A stretch of 64,000 bases of DNA from Paraniabella defluvii (GTDB lineage Bacteria; Bacteroidota; Bacteroidia; Chitinophagales; Chitinophagaceae): positions 744,001-808,000 of the forward strand of contig CP079215.1 in the NCBI GenBank assembly GCA_019316985.1. Direction: 5' to 3'. Within the stretch, counting starts at the first letter, position 1. Each line of letters opens with the position of its first letter. The notes under the pieces were generated by a model. The model had not been told where the DNA came from. It did no database searches and saw only the letters and a list, made by a program, of their open reading frames with translations. This document shows, in pieces, positions 40,497 through 52,420 of this stretch. The position numbers and the translations under genes were made by a program.

Positions 40497-41866
40497 ATGA
40501 ACGCATTAGTACTCTCTGCAATTTTTGGCGTTGTTATGATGTTTAGCGGCGTGCTGTTTCAAAAAAACGCAGCTATCAAGACCACCGGCATTGTAGCCAT
40601 GATATTGCTTTTTTAGCGAACTGCATGGAAATGCGGGGCATCAGGCTTTTTCAATTTGACGTATCGGGCTTTTTGGCTTTTGATAGCTACGCACTTTTTT
40701 TTTAATGCTATTGCCATTTTTGCTACACTGGTTTATTTGCTGATCACCTCCAATCAAATGGAAAAAGTAGGCAGGAATTTTGCCGACTACCTGGCTTTGA
40801 TCTTTTTATTATAGCCGGTATTACCATTACCACCAGCTTTAAATCTTTATTAACCCTGTTTTTAGGAATTGAGATCATTTCCATTCCACTTTATATTTTA
40901 ACAGGATCAGATAAAAAGAACCTGAAAAGTAATGAAGCCGCTTTAAAATATTTCCTGATGGGCTCGTTCTCAACAGGTATTATGCTAATGGGTATTGCGC
41001 TTATTTACGGATCGCAGGGCACATTTACTATCGACAAAATGAGCTTTACCTTAGCGGCGAAATCAAACCTGCATATAGCCGGTATGTTGTTCCTGCTGTT
41101 TGCCATGAGTTTTAAAGCTTCTGTAGCCCCTTTTCATTTCTGGACACCGGATGTTTATGACGGAGCCCCAACGGTGTTTACCTCATTCATGGCTACCATT
41201 GTAAAAGCCGCGGTTTTTGCGGGCTTTGTGCGTTTTGGAGGGGCTTTTGGTAAACTGGAAGACACATGGTCTATTTGGGTGGCCATTATGATCGCCGCAA
41301 CTTTATTTGTAGGTAATATTACTGCAGTATTTCAGCAAAGCGTAAAACGGATGCTCTCCTACTCCAGCATCGCTCAGGCAGGTTTTCTCTTGTTTGGCGT
41401 TTACGCCATGAATGATGCCGCACGTGAAGGGCTACTGATCTACTCTGCTGCTTATTGTTTGGCTACTATCGGCATTTTCGCTGTATTGAGTAAAATGACT
41501 GACTACAGCTTTGAAGGGTTTAACGGCCTGGCCAAACACCAGCCTGTACTGGCCTTTACTACTACCATTTGCCTTTTATCCTTAGCGGGTATTCCATTAA
41601 CCGCAGGCTTCCTGGGAAAATTTTATATGTTGAAAGCCGCTATAATGACCGGTCATCACCTTTGGCTTGTAATATTTGCTGTGGTTATGGCAGCTGTAAG
41701 TGTTTACTATTACTTCCGCGTTATACAGGCCATGTATTTTAAAGAAGGGCCTGTGCAATCTGTAACGGCAACCCGCTTTGAAAAATACACGCTGATCGCT
41801 GTTTGTGCGCTGATCATCCTTCTGGGTATTTTCCCGGGTACTTTCCTGGGATGGCTGTATTTCTAG
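40497..41866 (+). CDS. nuoN: NADH-quinone oxidoreductase subunit N, frameshifted
   Basis: Third antiporter-like subunit and last gene of the operon. ATG at 40497 starts MNALVLSAIFGVVMMF. Short frames before 40958 need several single-base repairs, and the long frame runs to 41866; about 457 residues. Visible: FLGIEIISIPLYILTG, APFHFWTPDVYDGAPT with the conserved Lys of the proton path upstream, and FLGKFYMLKAAIMTG. No terminator with a T run is seen after the stop. Confidence 0.92.
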
Positions 41867-42047
41867 TCATGGCTCCCGCCTGATTTGCAGGATTGAAAGA
41901 AACCAGGTGCTACCAACAAAGTTTAGCTTATCCAGGCCAGGCTATTTGCGTAACTGCAGGAGCAATAAGATATGTTTCCCTTCTTATAATAATAAATTTG
42001 CTGGTATTGCATTATGCTGTTAGCTTTATGTTACGTGTATTACGAAC

Positions 42048-43321
42048 ATGAAATTCAGCGACACCTTTCTTCTGGCTTTTAGAACCGTTAAAGGTAACAC
42101 TTTACGAACAGCGCTAACTGTAGCCATTATTGCTTTTGGCATCATGGCGCTGATTGGCATTATCACTGCCATTAAAGCCATGAATCAAAAATTTACAGAG
42201 AGCTTTTCGAGCATGGGCGCCAATGCATTCACCATCCGTTTTAAAGAGCGCAACATACGGTTTGGCGGTGGCGGCGACGATCTAACCGTGTCTAAGAAAG
42301 GGAAAAAGAAAAAAGTCGAACCTCGGACGTAATATTACGAAAGAAGAGGCCGAATATTTCATTAATAACTACCGGTTTCCGGGCGTAGTAAGCGGGTTAT
42401 CTGTGTTTGGCAACCGGAGCAACACTGTTTCGTTTAGCGATAAAAAAACCAGTCCGAATGTAATGATGTTTGGCGGCGATGAAAAATACCTGGAATTAAA
42501 TGGATACACGTTGCTAAACGGGCGCAACCTGACACTGCAGGAGGTTAGAAACGGGCAAAACGTATGCATATTAGGATACGATGTAGCAAAAAAATTCTTT
42601 GATGAAGCGGCAGACAAAGCGGTAGGTAAAACAGTGCGTATCAACAACCTGCCCTACCTTGTTCTGGGTGTGCTGGACAGCCGCGGATCTACCTTCGGTT
42701 TTAGCAGGGACAATATGGTCATAATAGGATACCGCAGCCTCGCGAAAAATTTTGCAGGTAACAACGCATCCTACGTGCTTGCGGTAAAGGTTGATGATAT
42801 CAATAAAATGAACGAGGCTATGGGAGAAGCAGAAGCCTTGTTCAGGGGCGTCAGAAAAACACTGATTACGGAAGAGAGCAACTTTGTAATGGATAAAAGC
42901 GACAGCATGGTAGAGAGAGCGATGAACAGCCTGGGATTTCTTACCATATCGGCTACCGTAATCGGGCTTATTACGTTGATAGGGGCCGCTATAGGGCTTA
43001 TGAACATCATGCTGGTAAGTGTGGCCGAGCGTACTAAAGAAGTTGGACTTATAAAAGCCATAGGAGGAAAAAGCAAGGTAGTAAAAAGCAATTTCTGCTT
43101 GAAGCAGTCATTATAAGCGTGTTGGGGCCCTTTTCGGAATTATTTTAGGTATATTGATCGGTAATAGCTTTGCAATTATATTAGGTACGGGATTTGTGGT
43201 TCCCTGGGGCTGGGTTTTGTACGGTATTTTGATTTGCAGCGGCGTAGGGCTGCTGGCCGGGCTATACCCCGCAATTAAAGCCGGAAGGCTCAATCCGATA
43301 GAAGCCTTACGTTATGAATAG
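42048..43321 (+). CDS. MacB/FtsX-type ABC transporter permease, frameshifted
   Basis: Membrane subunit of a type VII ABC transporter for export or mechanotransmission. Frames 42048-42332 and 42403-43116 and the tail to 43321 join near 42325 and 43095, in all about 424 residues. The layout is one helix (LRTALTVAIIAFGIMALIGI), a ~240-residue periplasmic MacB-core domain (MFGGDEKYLELNGY, NLPYLVLGVLDSRG), and three C-terminal helices ending LAGLYPAIKAGRLNP. No ATPase gene is adjacent, so its partner must be elsewhere. Confidence 0.85.
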
Positions 43322-43372
43322 GTGTGAAAAACCAGAAATACCCACAGTACACCTCATCTGAAAAAAATTATG

Positions 43373-43380
43373 TACGTTTG
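43373..43380 (+). promoter_or_regulatory. candidate -7 box of accD
   Basis: TACGTTTG matches TAnnTTTG and lies 30 bp before the accD start. No clear -33 element is seen. Confidence 0.4.
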
Positions 43381-43410
43381 TACCTTATCTAAAAATATAT
43401 TTATCTACTT

Positions 43411-44316
43411 ATGGCTGAGGAGATAGAAGATTTTGATGCCGATTTGGCGGGTGAACAGGGTAAGGACCAGAAAACAGGCTGGTTCCGCAGAATTAAGAAA
43501 GGCATTTTAACAAAAACGTCTGAGAAGAAAGAAACGCAAGAAGGTTTATGGACCAAGTGTCCGGAATGTAACTACATTTCTACTTTCGCCGAACTGAAGG
43601 AGCAATTATATGTTTGTCCTAAATGCGGTTACCATCATCGGCTCAACAGTGCTCAATATTATGAGGTGTTATTTGACAATAACGAATACGAGGAGCTTTT
43701 TCCAATATAAAAAGTAAAGACCTTTTGGGCTTTACAGATCTGAAACCTTATAAGAAAAGGCTGGAAGATATCTGGTCTAACAGCAGCCTTAGCGATTCTA
43801 TTCGCGTAGGTGTAGGTAAGGTAGACGGAGAAGATATAGTGATTGCCTGCATGGATTTTGAATTTATTGGAGGCTCCTGGGCAGTGTAATGGGCGAGAAA
43901 TTTGCCCGCGCCGTAGATTATTGTATTAAGCACAAGCTGCCCTATATGGTAATTAATAAGAGTGGCGGCGCCCGAATGATGGAAAGCGCTTTCTCATTGA
44001 TGCAGATGGCTAAAACAAGCGGCAAACTTTCCCAATTAAGCGATGCACAATTGCCTTATATTTCTTTATTAACAGATCCTACCTTCGGCGGTGTGTCTGC
44101 ATCATTTGCGATGCTGGGCGATTTAAATATAGCAGAACCCGGAGCGCTTATCGGCTTTGCGGGGCCGCGGGTTATTAAAGAAACCATTAAAAGGATCTTC
44201 CTGAAGGGTTTCAGCGAAGCGAATTTCTCCTGGAGCATGGTTTCCTAGACTTTATCGTAAACCGTAAAGAGCTAAAAGAAAAAATAGGTACGGTTATCCG
44301 CCTTTTCAGAAATTAA
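43411..44316 (+). CDS. accD: acetyl-CoA carboxylase carboxyltransferase subunit beta, frameshifted
   Basis: Transfers CO2 from biotin to acetyl-CoA, the first step of fatty acid synthesis. Several frames (43411-43710, 43889-44248 and a tail to 44316) join into about 301 residues. The N-terminal zinc ribbon is CPECNYIS and CPKCGYHH, followed by the crotonase-like core: [43 protein letters not shown] and [10 protein letters not shown]. Start [12 protein letters not shown]; an N-terminal extension of about 45 acidic/basic residues precedes the ribbon. Confidence 0.92.
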
Positions 44317-44349
44317 AAAGAGGTAAACAGGTTGGTATGCTTGCAGGTG

Positions 44350-44368
44350 AAAAGGATTTTCTCCTTTT
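44350..44368 (+). terminator. weak hairpin after accD
   Basis: AAAAGGA (44350-44356) and TCCTTTT (44362-44368) form a 7-bp stem with a 5-nt loop, followed by T-rich sequence. It could terminate accD. The following 45 bp are pyrimidine-rich with repeated CTTTTAA/CTTTCAA units. Confidence 0.45.
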
Positions 44369-44418
44369 AACTTTTAAACCTTTCAACTTTTAAGCCCTTA
44401 AATCTTTCAACCTTTCCC

Positions 44419-44862
44419 TTGGCTTCATCCATTTCCATAAAAAACCGATCGGCATTTCATGAGTATTTTATTGATGATACTTATGTAGCCGGCATGGTAT
44501 TACTCGGAACTGAAGTAAAATCGTTGAGAGAAGGCAGGGCCAGCTTTAACGACAGTTATTGTATTATTCATAAAGGAGAGATATGGATCAAAAGCCTGCA
44601 CATCTCCCCTACTCCCATGGTACGGTAAACAATCACGATGCCGACAGGGATAAAAACTTTTACTTCAGAAAAGAGAGATCAGAAAAATACAAGCCAAATT
44701 AAAAGAAAAAGGCTACACGCTTATCCCGCTTAAGATCTTTATGAACGACCGGAATTTTATTAAAATAGAGCTTGGTTTAGGTAAGGGAAAGAAGCTTTAC
44801 GATAAGAGAGAGAGTATCAAACAAAAGATGTTGAGCGTGAAATGAAACGCTTCTTAAAATAG
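44419..44862 (+). CDS. smpB: SsrA-binding protein, frameshifted
   Basis: SmpB delivers tmRNA to stalled ribosomes in trans-translation. The start is TTG at 44419 ([17 protein letters not shown]); several frames join to the stop at 44862, about 148 residues. Conserved segments: [18 protein letters not shown], the SHG of the beta barrel, [12 protein letters not shown] and a C-terminal basic tail with [12 protein letters not shown] and ending KRFLK. No ATG is available near the start. The tmRNA gene is not in the window. Confidence 0.9.
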
Positions 44863-44946
44863 TATTTACTACCTTAGCGGCGCCCGCAACAGTACAGTTG
44901 TCATTTTTTACCAGCACCGGAATACTGCCGGCTCATTTCCTTCAAC

Positions 44947-45683
44947 ATGTGCATGAAAAAATTTTCGATTCTCGCCCTTGTTATTTTTTTCCAGTTTACG
45001 CTAAAGGCGCAATTTACCGATAGCACTACCAGGTTCGTAAAGCTTACATCGGGTGGGTCGATCAACAAAACAAAAGACGGCTCCAATTACCTCTTTAATA
45101 ATAATGCCTATTTCAATGTGCGCAAAAAACGAACAGTGCTGAACTCCGCAGCTACCTGGATTTATGGCATGAACCCTGAAAAGCTGACTAATAACGACTT
45201 CACATTATCCAGCAATGTAAACCTATACCGCCATTTTACCGACTTTTATTACTGGGGATTAGTAAATTATACAACCAGCTATTCTCTTAACATTAAAAGC
45301 CAGGGACAAGCTGGTATTGGTATCGCTTATAATTTTCTAAACAAGCCTAATGTATGGTTGAATGTAAGTAATGGCATGATTGGCGAAGCCAGCCGTATTA
45401 TACAGGGGATACAGCTACTATTAACTACCAAACCATACGAAATTCGTTACGGATACAGTTTATGTTCAAACTGGGAGACCGGTTTACCTTCCGCACGGGG
45501 AACTTCTTTCAGCCATCGCTGGAGTATATCAGCGATCATATTATCTCCAGCGATACGGAATTCACTTATCAACTTTGGAAAGGGCTCAACCTTAATACCC
45601 GCCTTTTATATAACAAGATCAGCAGAACTGAAAAAGAAAACCTGATATTTACATATGGACTCGGCTACCAGAAATACTTTTAA
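44947..45683 (+). CDS. outer-membrane-like DUF481-type protein, frameshifted
   Basis: ATG 44947 (or 44953) begins MCMKKFSILALVIFFQF, a signal peptide cut after LKAQ. Two frames join near 45410 to about 245 residues. Repeated beta strands with aromatic residues and an ending FTYGLGYQKYF (terminal Phe) indicate a small outer-membrane barrel; the strand pattern resembles DUF481 proteins. Substrate and role are unknown. Confidence 0.6.
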
Positions 45684-45696
45684 AAAACAACACCTG

Positions 45697-46343
45697 CTAC
45701 ATTTCAAATGCCAGGATGCTTTCCTTGCTCAGGAGAAAGTCTTCCAACACCTTCAGTTTACTGCTTCGCACCGTTATATCGAAATAAATATAAAGCTTGT
45801 CTTCTTTGACGGAGAGCTTTTTTTCTTCGATCTTCACAAGCAGCGGTTTTAACTGCACAACCAGCTCTTTACGCTCATCGGCCTTCGCTTTAGGAAGGGT
45901 GACCATCAGCATCCGGCTTAACTTATAGCTGGGAAAAAACCTGTTGGCTATACTTCCAAAATAGATGAACAGCAGTGAAACACCCAGGAAAATTAAGGAG
46001 AGAAATACTTCACCGAAGCCAATTGCCATACCAACCGCGCTAGCCAGCCATATTACGCTGGCAGTAGTAAGTCCGCTTACATTTACACCATCTTTAAAAA
46101 TGACACCGGCTCCCAAAAAGCCGATGCCGCTAACAATATAAGAAGCAATACGGGTTGCCTCGCCATTAGGTTGCCCTATATTAAAAGAAATAATTGCAAA
46201 CAAAGCCGATCCCAATGTAATAAGCGTAATAGTTTTAAGCCCCGCCGCCTTGTCTTTCATCTCCGCTCCAACCCCAGTGCAATACCTGCCGCAAGCGCTA
46301 TCAAGGCTTTATACAAGTCGTTAATATCCCAGTACTCAAACAT
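45697..46343 (-). CDS. MgtC/SapB family membrane protein, frameshifted
   Basis: ATG at 46343 gives MFEYWDINDLYKALIALAAG, and one restored base near 46262 joins the frame ending 45697, about 216 residues. The MgtC signature is LGLERE, KTITLITLGSALFAIIS, RIASYIVSGIGFLGAG and TTASVIWLASAVG (five-helix membrane domain), followed by a C-terminal cytoplasmic ACT-like region. MgtC proteins modulate ion or ATP-synthase homeostasis; the partner here is unknown. It lies 58 bp downstream of parC. Confidence 0.85.
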
Positions 46344-46401
46344 GCGACAATGATATTTTTATTATATTTCGGCTTATAAACTACTTCAAAAATAATACCT
46401 G

Positions 46402-48935
46402 TTAATCAGCAAAAAGCTCCTGTTGAGGCGACTCGCTTTCTTTTGTTTCGATCCATTGCATGGATACACTTTTATTGTAGTCCGTCAATTTCGCGCCTAC
46501 AGCTTTCCAGCCCATTACATCGGTAACTTTAGCCAGCTTAAACTTAGCCTGACGCACCTGATCTCCACGACCGCTCTGCACCTGCAATACGGGTTCTGCT
46601 GCAGTGGTCACGCATTCCAGGTAATTGCCATCGCCTTCCTTAATAAACAGGAACTTATTACGCAATGTGGTGGTTTCTATTTTAAAACGCTTTACATTGA
46701 ACTGCAGCTGTTTCATATCTGCGTAAACAGCTGTGATAATGCTTTCGGGATTATAACGCTCAATTAATAATACCTTTTCCGGGTCAAATTTCTGCGTCAT
46801 TTCCTGGTCGGTTAGCTCATAATGTCCATCAGTGTAAACTACCAGCAACTGGTCGGCGGGTTCAAACATACCCAGGTATAGTCCTTTATCGTCGGTAGTC
46901 AGGCGGCCAAACTTATCATCAAACCATAACTTCTTACCACTCAATGTAGCTCTTCCGGCTTCTTTGAATTTAACAGACTTGATCGCATACTTGGTAACCT
47001 GGTTACCCATGCTGCTGCGTCCTTTAATACCCAGCTCTTCGAAGTAGAAATCAAATTCCTTAATACGGGCCGGGCTATTAGGGCTCAGTACAATTTTAAC
47101 GATCTCCGCTTCGCCATTCGGGTTAACTGTAAAGTAATGCACCTTACTTTTTCATCTCCCTTTGTAAGATCGTACACTTTATCCCTGGTAATACCGGTTA
47201 CATTGAATCTTTTAGCAAAACTTACACCGGTTTTCCGTCAACGTAAATCATATTATAGGTGGTACGCTCATCGTTTTTCTGGAACACCGCCACGTGAATG
47301 ATGTCTTTACCCACAAAGGTTTTATCGGCTATTTTTATCACCTTCATGATACCACGCTTGGTAAACACGATAATATCGTCAAGATCGGAACACTCAAACA
47401 GGAATTCGTCCTTTTTTAAGCCCGTGCCAATAAAGCCACCTGAACGATCGGCATAAAGCTTGGTATTGGCAATTACTACATGCTTGGCTTCAATGATCTC
47501 AAATTGCCTGATCTCTGTTCTTCTTTCGCGCCCCTTGCCGAACTTCTTTAAAAGATTCTCAAAATATGCTACGGCAAAATCTACCAGATTATCTAAATCG
47601 TATTGAGTTTGCTTAATATCAGCTTCCAGGCCTTTGATCTGGTTAATCAAATCATCAATATCTGTTTTGTGGATCCGGCGAACGGGCTTGTCGGTAAGCT
47701 TTAATACATCTTCCCGGGTTACAGCTCTTTTTAATTTTTTTCTTGTAAGGCACAAATGCCTTTTCAATATTTTCTATAACCTTCTCCCAGCTTGCCTTCC
47801 TGTCTTCTAATTCCTGGTAAATTTTTTCTTCAAAGAAAATTTTCTCCAAAGAGGTATAATGCCATTTATCATTCAGTTCACCCAGTTTAATCTCCAGCTC
47901 TTTTTGTAAAAGGTTCTTGGTGTTATCAACCGATATTTTCAACAATTCCTGTACGGTTAAAAATACAGGTTTAGGCCCCTCTTCATCTTTTACAATCACG
48001 CAGGCATTGGGTGATACAGATATTTCGCAGCTGGTGAATTTATACAACGCATCTATGGTAATATCCGGTGAAATACCGGCAGCGAGGTCTACCTGGATCT
48101 CTACATTAGCGGCTGTGTTATCTGTTACCTTTTTGATTTTTATTTTACCCTGGTCATTGGCTTTTACAATAGACTCGATCAGCTGGTCTGTTGTTACGCC
48201 GTAAGAACGCTTTTAATTAAAAGCGTTTTTTTATCTGACTCTTCTATATGCGCCCTCACTTTTACCTTGCCTCCCCTTTTACCCTGGTTATAATCAGCAA
48301 CATCGATCATACCACCGGTTTGAAAATCGGGATATAGCTCAAATTTTTTTCCCTTTTAGGTATTTGATAGAAGCTTCTATTAGCTCACAAAAATTATGTG
48401 GAAGAATTTTCGTAGAAAGCCCCACAGCAATACCTTCAGCTCCCTGGGCCAGCAAGAGCGGGAATTTCATTGGTAATGTGATAGGTTCGTTATTCCGTCC
48501 ATCATAGCTTAGCTGCCAGTCGGTTGTTTTTGCGTTAAAAGCTACTTCGAGGGCAAACTTACTTAAACGCGCTTCAATATACCTGGAGGCTGCTGCATCA
48601 TCTCCTGTTTCGATATTACCCCAGTTACCCTGCGTATCAATCAGCAAATCCTTCTGCCCCATATTTACCAGCGCATCACGTATACTCATATCACCATGAG
48701 GGTGATAGGACATGGTTTGCCCTACGATATTAGCCACCTTATGCAAACGGCCGTCATCCATTTGTTTCATGGAGTGCAGGATACGGCGCTGCACCGGCTT
48801 TAAACCATCTTCAATAGCAGGTACCGCTCGCTCCAATATTACATACGAAGCATAATCTAAAAACCAGGTTTTAAACTGGCCCTGTATACCGCTACTGTCA
48901 CTATGCTCAATATTATCTACAATTTCTTCTTTCAT
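46402..48935 (-). CDS. parC: DNA topoisomerase IV subunit A, frameshifted
   Basis: DNA-cleaving subunit of topoisomerase IV, which decatenates sister chromosomes. Frames 48339-48935, 47655-48047, 47222-47767 and 46402-47142 join to about 844 residues. N-terminal signatures: YASYVILERAVPAIEDGL, VGQTMSYHPHGDMSIRDAL and the catalytic Tyr in AAASRYIEARLSKFA. The short C-terminal half and the parE gene in the same operon favour ParC over GyrA. ATG 48935 starts MKEEIVDNIEHSDSSG. Confidence 0.9.
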
Positions 48936-48949
48936 TTTTTATCCCGTTC

Positions 48950-49321
48950 TTATTCTATTTCTTGATTCTTATGTTTACCTATCATTCCCAGATGCGTAAA
49001 AGCAAATCCTTTATTATACTTTAATCCATACCCAAACACCCTATCCAACGAAGCATGCCCAAACAATACAACACCGATTCTCAAAATCTGGTCATTGCTT
49101 AAGTACATGCCGGCCATAAATACCAGTATAGCAATGCCCTTATGATGAAAAAGATTATATAGGGCGGCGCCAGCTTTATTATTTACGAGGTACCCCAACA
49201 TGCTTATATCCGGCCCCAGCAAAATGAGCACATACCAATACCAGGCGGCATTGCTATTCCACAAAAGAAAAATACTCAGCAGGAGCATTACCAGTTCTTC
49301 TGTTTTCAATAGCCATTTCAT
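48950..49321 (-). CDS. DUF4260 family membrane protein
   Basis: Intact 123-residue protein, start MKWLLKTEELVMLLLSIFL, with four hydrophobic segments. The segments LLGPDISMLGYLVN, YNLFHHKGIA and FGHASLDRVFGYGLKY match the DUF4260 family. Function is unknown. Its ATG overlaps the stop of the DUF1835 gene, and parC follows 14 bp downstream, so it is embedded in the topoisomerase IV cluster. Confidence 0.85.
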   Translation of the reverse strand: MKWLLKTEELVMLLLSIFLLWNSNAAWYWYVLILLGPDISMLGYLVNNKAGAALYNLFHHKGIAILVFMAGMYLSNDQILRIGVVLFGHASLDRVFGYGLKYNKGFAFTHLGMIGKHKNQEIE

Positions 49322-50177
49322 TATTGCCCGTTTTCATTTGTTTCGGGCAGCAACTCCATCTGCTTACCCGGGCCCGGTAATTTAACGTCAAACGACTTCC
49401 AGTCTTTATTTATATCGCCCTCCGTCACAATCCTTCCTGCCTCAATTAACGCCTTCATGCGCCACATTAAAAAAACATCACCCGTTTTTATCTTCATCCG
49501 GTTCAACGTGTTTTGCAACACACGCGATACTTTCTGCCATTCGCCTGTAATATTCTTTAATATCTCGGCATCATAAAAGCTATCTTCCCTGCTTACTATT
49601 TTTTACCGCCTTCCAGTATACGAACCATTGCATTCTCTATAGTCAATTTGTTCCATTCATCAGGGTCTACTTCATACTCACTCAATGTAATTGGTCTTGC
49701 CAGCTTTTTTGCTTTCAGAAATTCGGAAGGTTGTATTTCGCTTAACCAGGATGGATAAAATATCTGTCCTTTTCATTAATGAAGGGCAAATTGTTCATAT
49801 ATAGTACCATCACCCTTCCCTGAAACGCTCTTAACTGGGGCATCAACCAGTAATAACCACACACATCATGCTGGTTTTGTCCCATCCATATCCATGCCTG
49901 CTCTTCTTCGTTTTCCTGCAATGATTTAACCAGGTTATGTACCGTCAGTTTATCATCTACCAGGTCAGACTGCTCCTTATACGGTGAGTTTTCCAGCAAT
50001 TGCTTCCACCAGTCCCGCCGTTGCTGATACCCTTCCGTTTCATAGATCCGATCAACAGGCCCCACTGCATAGTCAGTCATCCTTTATCTGTATGATATCC
50101 CCGGCAAGCGACTCGTCGAGCTCCTGTACCTTGCGCATCAGTTCCATCTCATCTTCGTTGAATACTATGTGTATCAT
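49321..50177 (-). CDS. DUF1835/DUF3658 family protein, frameshifted
   Basis: ATG at 50177 gives MIHIVFNEDEMELMRK; shifts near 50085, 49745 and 49605 lead through 49742-50080 to the last frame ending 49321, about 285 residues. The N-terminal DUF1835-like domain includes GDIIQIKDDYAVGPV and WIWMGQNQHDVCGYYWL, and the C-terminal part VFLMWRMKALIEAG fits DUF3658. Function unknown. It starts 13 bp after the parE stop and overlaps the next gene start, so it is co-transcribed with parE and parC. Confidence 0.75.
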
Positions 50178-50190
50178 TTCTATTTATTTA

Positions 50191-52099
50191 CTAATTAATA
50201 ACCGCCTCTTCCAACTCTTCCTCTTTATCAATCTCAACTACCAGGTTATTGATAATGAAAGTTTGACGTTCCATAGTGTTCTTACCCATATAATATTCCA
50301 GCAATTGCTGAATATGGTCTCCATGCTCTACCCGCATTAACTGCTTACGCATATCAGTTCCGATAAACTGCGCAAACTCATCCGGACTTATCTCGCCCAA
50401 ACCTTTAAAGCGTGTCACTTCCGGCTTGCCAGAAAGTTTTTTCAACGCAGCTCTCTTTTCTGCCTCACTATAACAATAGATCGTCTCTTTTTTATCACGT
50501 ACCCTGAATAGCGGTGTTTCCAGTACATATACTTTTTCCTGTTTCACCAGGTCGGGGAAAAACTGTAAGAAAAAGGTCATGATCAGCAACCGAATGTGCA
50601 TACCATCTACATCGGCATCGGTAGCGATAACAATATTGTTAAACCGCAGCCCTTCCATTCCCTCTTCTATATTCAATGCATGCTGTAACAGGTTGAACTC
50701 TTCATTTTCATACACCACTTTTTTGGTCAGCCCGAAGCAGTTTAAAGGCTTACCACGCAAGCTGAACACGGCCTGCGTTTCCACGTTACGTGCTTTGGTA
50801 ATCGACCCGCTCGCACTATCACCCTCGGTTATAAAAATGGTGGTTTCATTTTGTTTGGAAATGATCTCCTCCCTGTTTTTTGCCGGTGGTTCTTCATTTA
50901 AATGGTAACGGCAATCCCGTAGTTTACGGTTATGCAGGTTAGCTTTTTTGGCTCTTTCATTAGCCAGCTTTTTTATACCCGCCAAATCCTTCCTTTCGCG
51001 CTCACTTTGCTCAATACGCTTTTTCAAAGCGTCTGCAACAGCTGGATTCTTATGCAGGAAATTATCCAGCTCTCTTGATAAAAATCTCCTACAAACTGCC
51101 GCATGCTCGGGCCGTTAATATCCACGTTTTGCGAACCCAGTTTGGTTTTGGTCTGGCTCTCGAAAACGGGTTCTACCACACGTACGCTAATAGCAGCAAC
51201 AATACCGGTTCTGATATCAGAAGTATCATAGTCTTTCTTATAAAAATCACGAACGGTTTTTACAAACGCTTCTCTGAACGCCTGCTGGTGGGTCCCCCTG
51301 GGTAGTGTGTTGCCCGTTCACAAAGCTATATAGCTCTTCGCCATAGTCGTTGCCATGTGTAAGTGATACCTCGATATCATCCCCTTCAGGTGAACGATCG
51401 GATACCTTATTTCATCAGGATTGGTCTTACGCTCCAACAGGTCCAATAACCCGTTACGGCTGATATACGATTTACCGTTGAAGATTATTTTTAACCCCGC
51501 ATTCAAAAAGCAATAGTTCCACAACAGGTTTTCCAGGAACTCCGGGTGAAATTTAAAATTCTTAAATATGGTCTCGTCAGGTATAAAGGTTACCATCGTA
51601 CCATTAGCGCCCGTAGTGCTGCTTTCTTTATGCTCTTTAACCAATATCCCTCTTTCAAATTCGGCTACCTTCTCCTTTTGCTCGCGAATAGAAGATACTT
51701 TAAAATAAGTACTCAGCGCGTTTACCGCTTTAGTACCCACCCCGTTCAAACCTACCGATTTCTGAAATGCGCGACTATCATACTTGGCGCCGGTATTAAT
51801 TTTACTTACCACATCCACTACCTTGCCCAGCGGAATCCCCTTCCATAATCCCTAACGGTCACCGTTTTCCCTTCAATTTTGAGCTCGATAGTTTTACCGT
51901 GGCCCATCGTGTATTCGTCGATACAGTTATCCATCACCTCTTTCACCAGTACATAAATACCGTCATCAGGACTACTGCCATCGCCCAGCTTACCAATGTA
52001 CATACCCGGACGAAGCCGTATATGCTCTTTCCAATCAAGACTCTTTATACTGTCTTCATCATAATCAGAACCGGGTGTAACAACTTTTTCCTTAGCCAT
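50191..52099 (-). CDS. parE: DNA topoisomerase IV subunit B, frameshifted
   Basis: ATPase subunit of topoisomerase IV. Frames 51818-52099, 51318-51818 and 50191-51027 join, with a further stretch around 51040-51310, into about 636 residues. GHKL ATPase motifs: [37 protein letters not shown] and [13 protein letters not shown]; the TOPRIM motif has [11 protein letters not shown] and [10 protein letters not shown]. The ParE-type [15 protein letters not shown] box separates it from GyrB. ATG 52099 begins [15 protein letters not shown]. Confidence 0.92.
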
Positions 52100-52382
52100 T
52101 TATCATCTCCTTTTTTATAAAATTTAAATTGGGCGTATCCCTGCTTTCGTTCCACTTCAACGAGCGGAGCTATTCGAGGCAAGCCCGCCGTTATCCCCGC
52201 CTGTCCATTTGCCTAAAAGATACCGGCCCATATGCATTGTCTAAATCACACAAAATCAATGCTCCCGAAGCCGGAACCCGGTAAATCCCCGCAAAATGCC
52301 TTTGGCGAAACACGCAAATATAATAAAACTGAAATCCCGTACGGCCCCGACTTTTATACACAGGGTGTGAAGAAAATAGATC

Positions 52383-52410
52383 GGTTTATTCCAGGTCGAG
52401 GTAATAAACC
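52383..52410 (-). repeat. hairpin in the 320-bp gap between parE and a lipoprotein gene
   Basis: GGTTTATT (52383-52390) and AATAAACC (52403-52410) are perfect 8-bp arms with a 12-nt loop, no T run. The gap 52100-52420 otherwise shows no gene that I support; it holds the parE leader and the end of the lipoprotein gene. Confidence 0.35.
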
Positions 52411-52420
52411 AGCGGACCGC

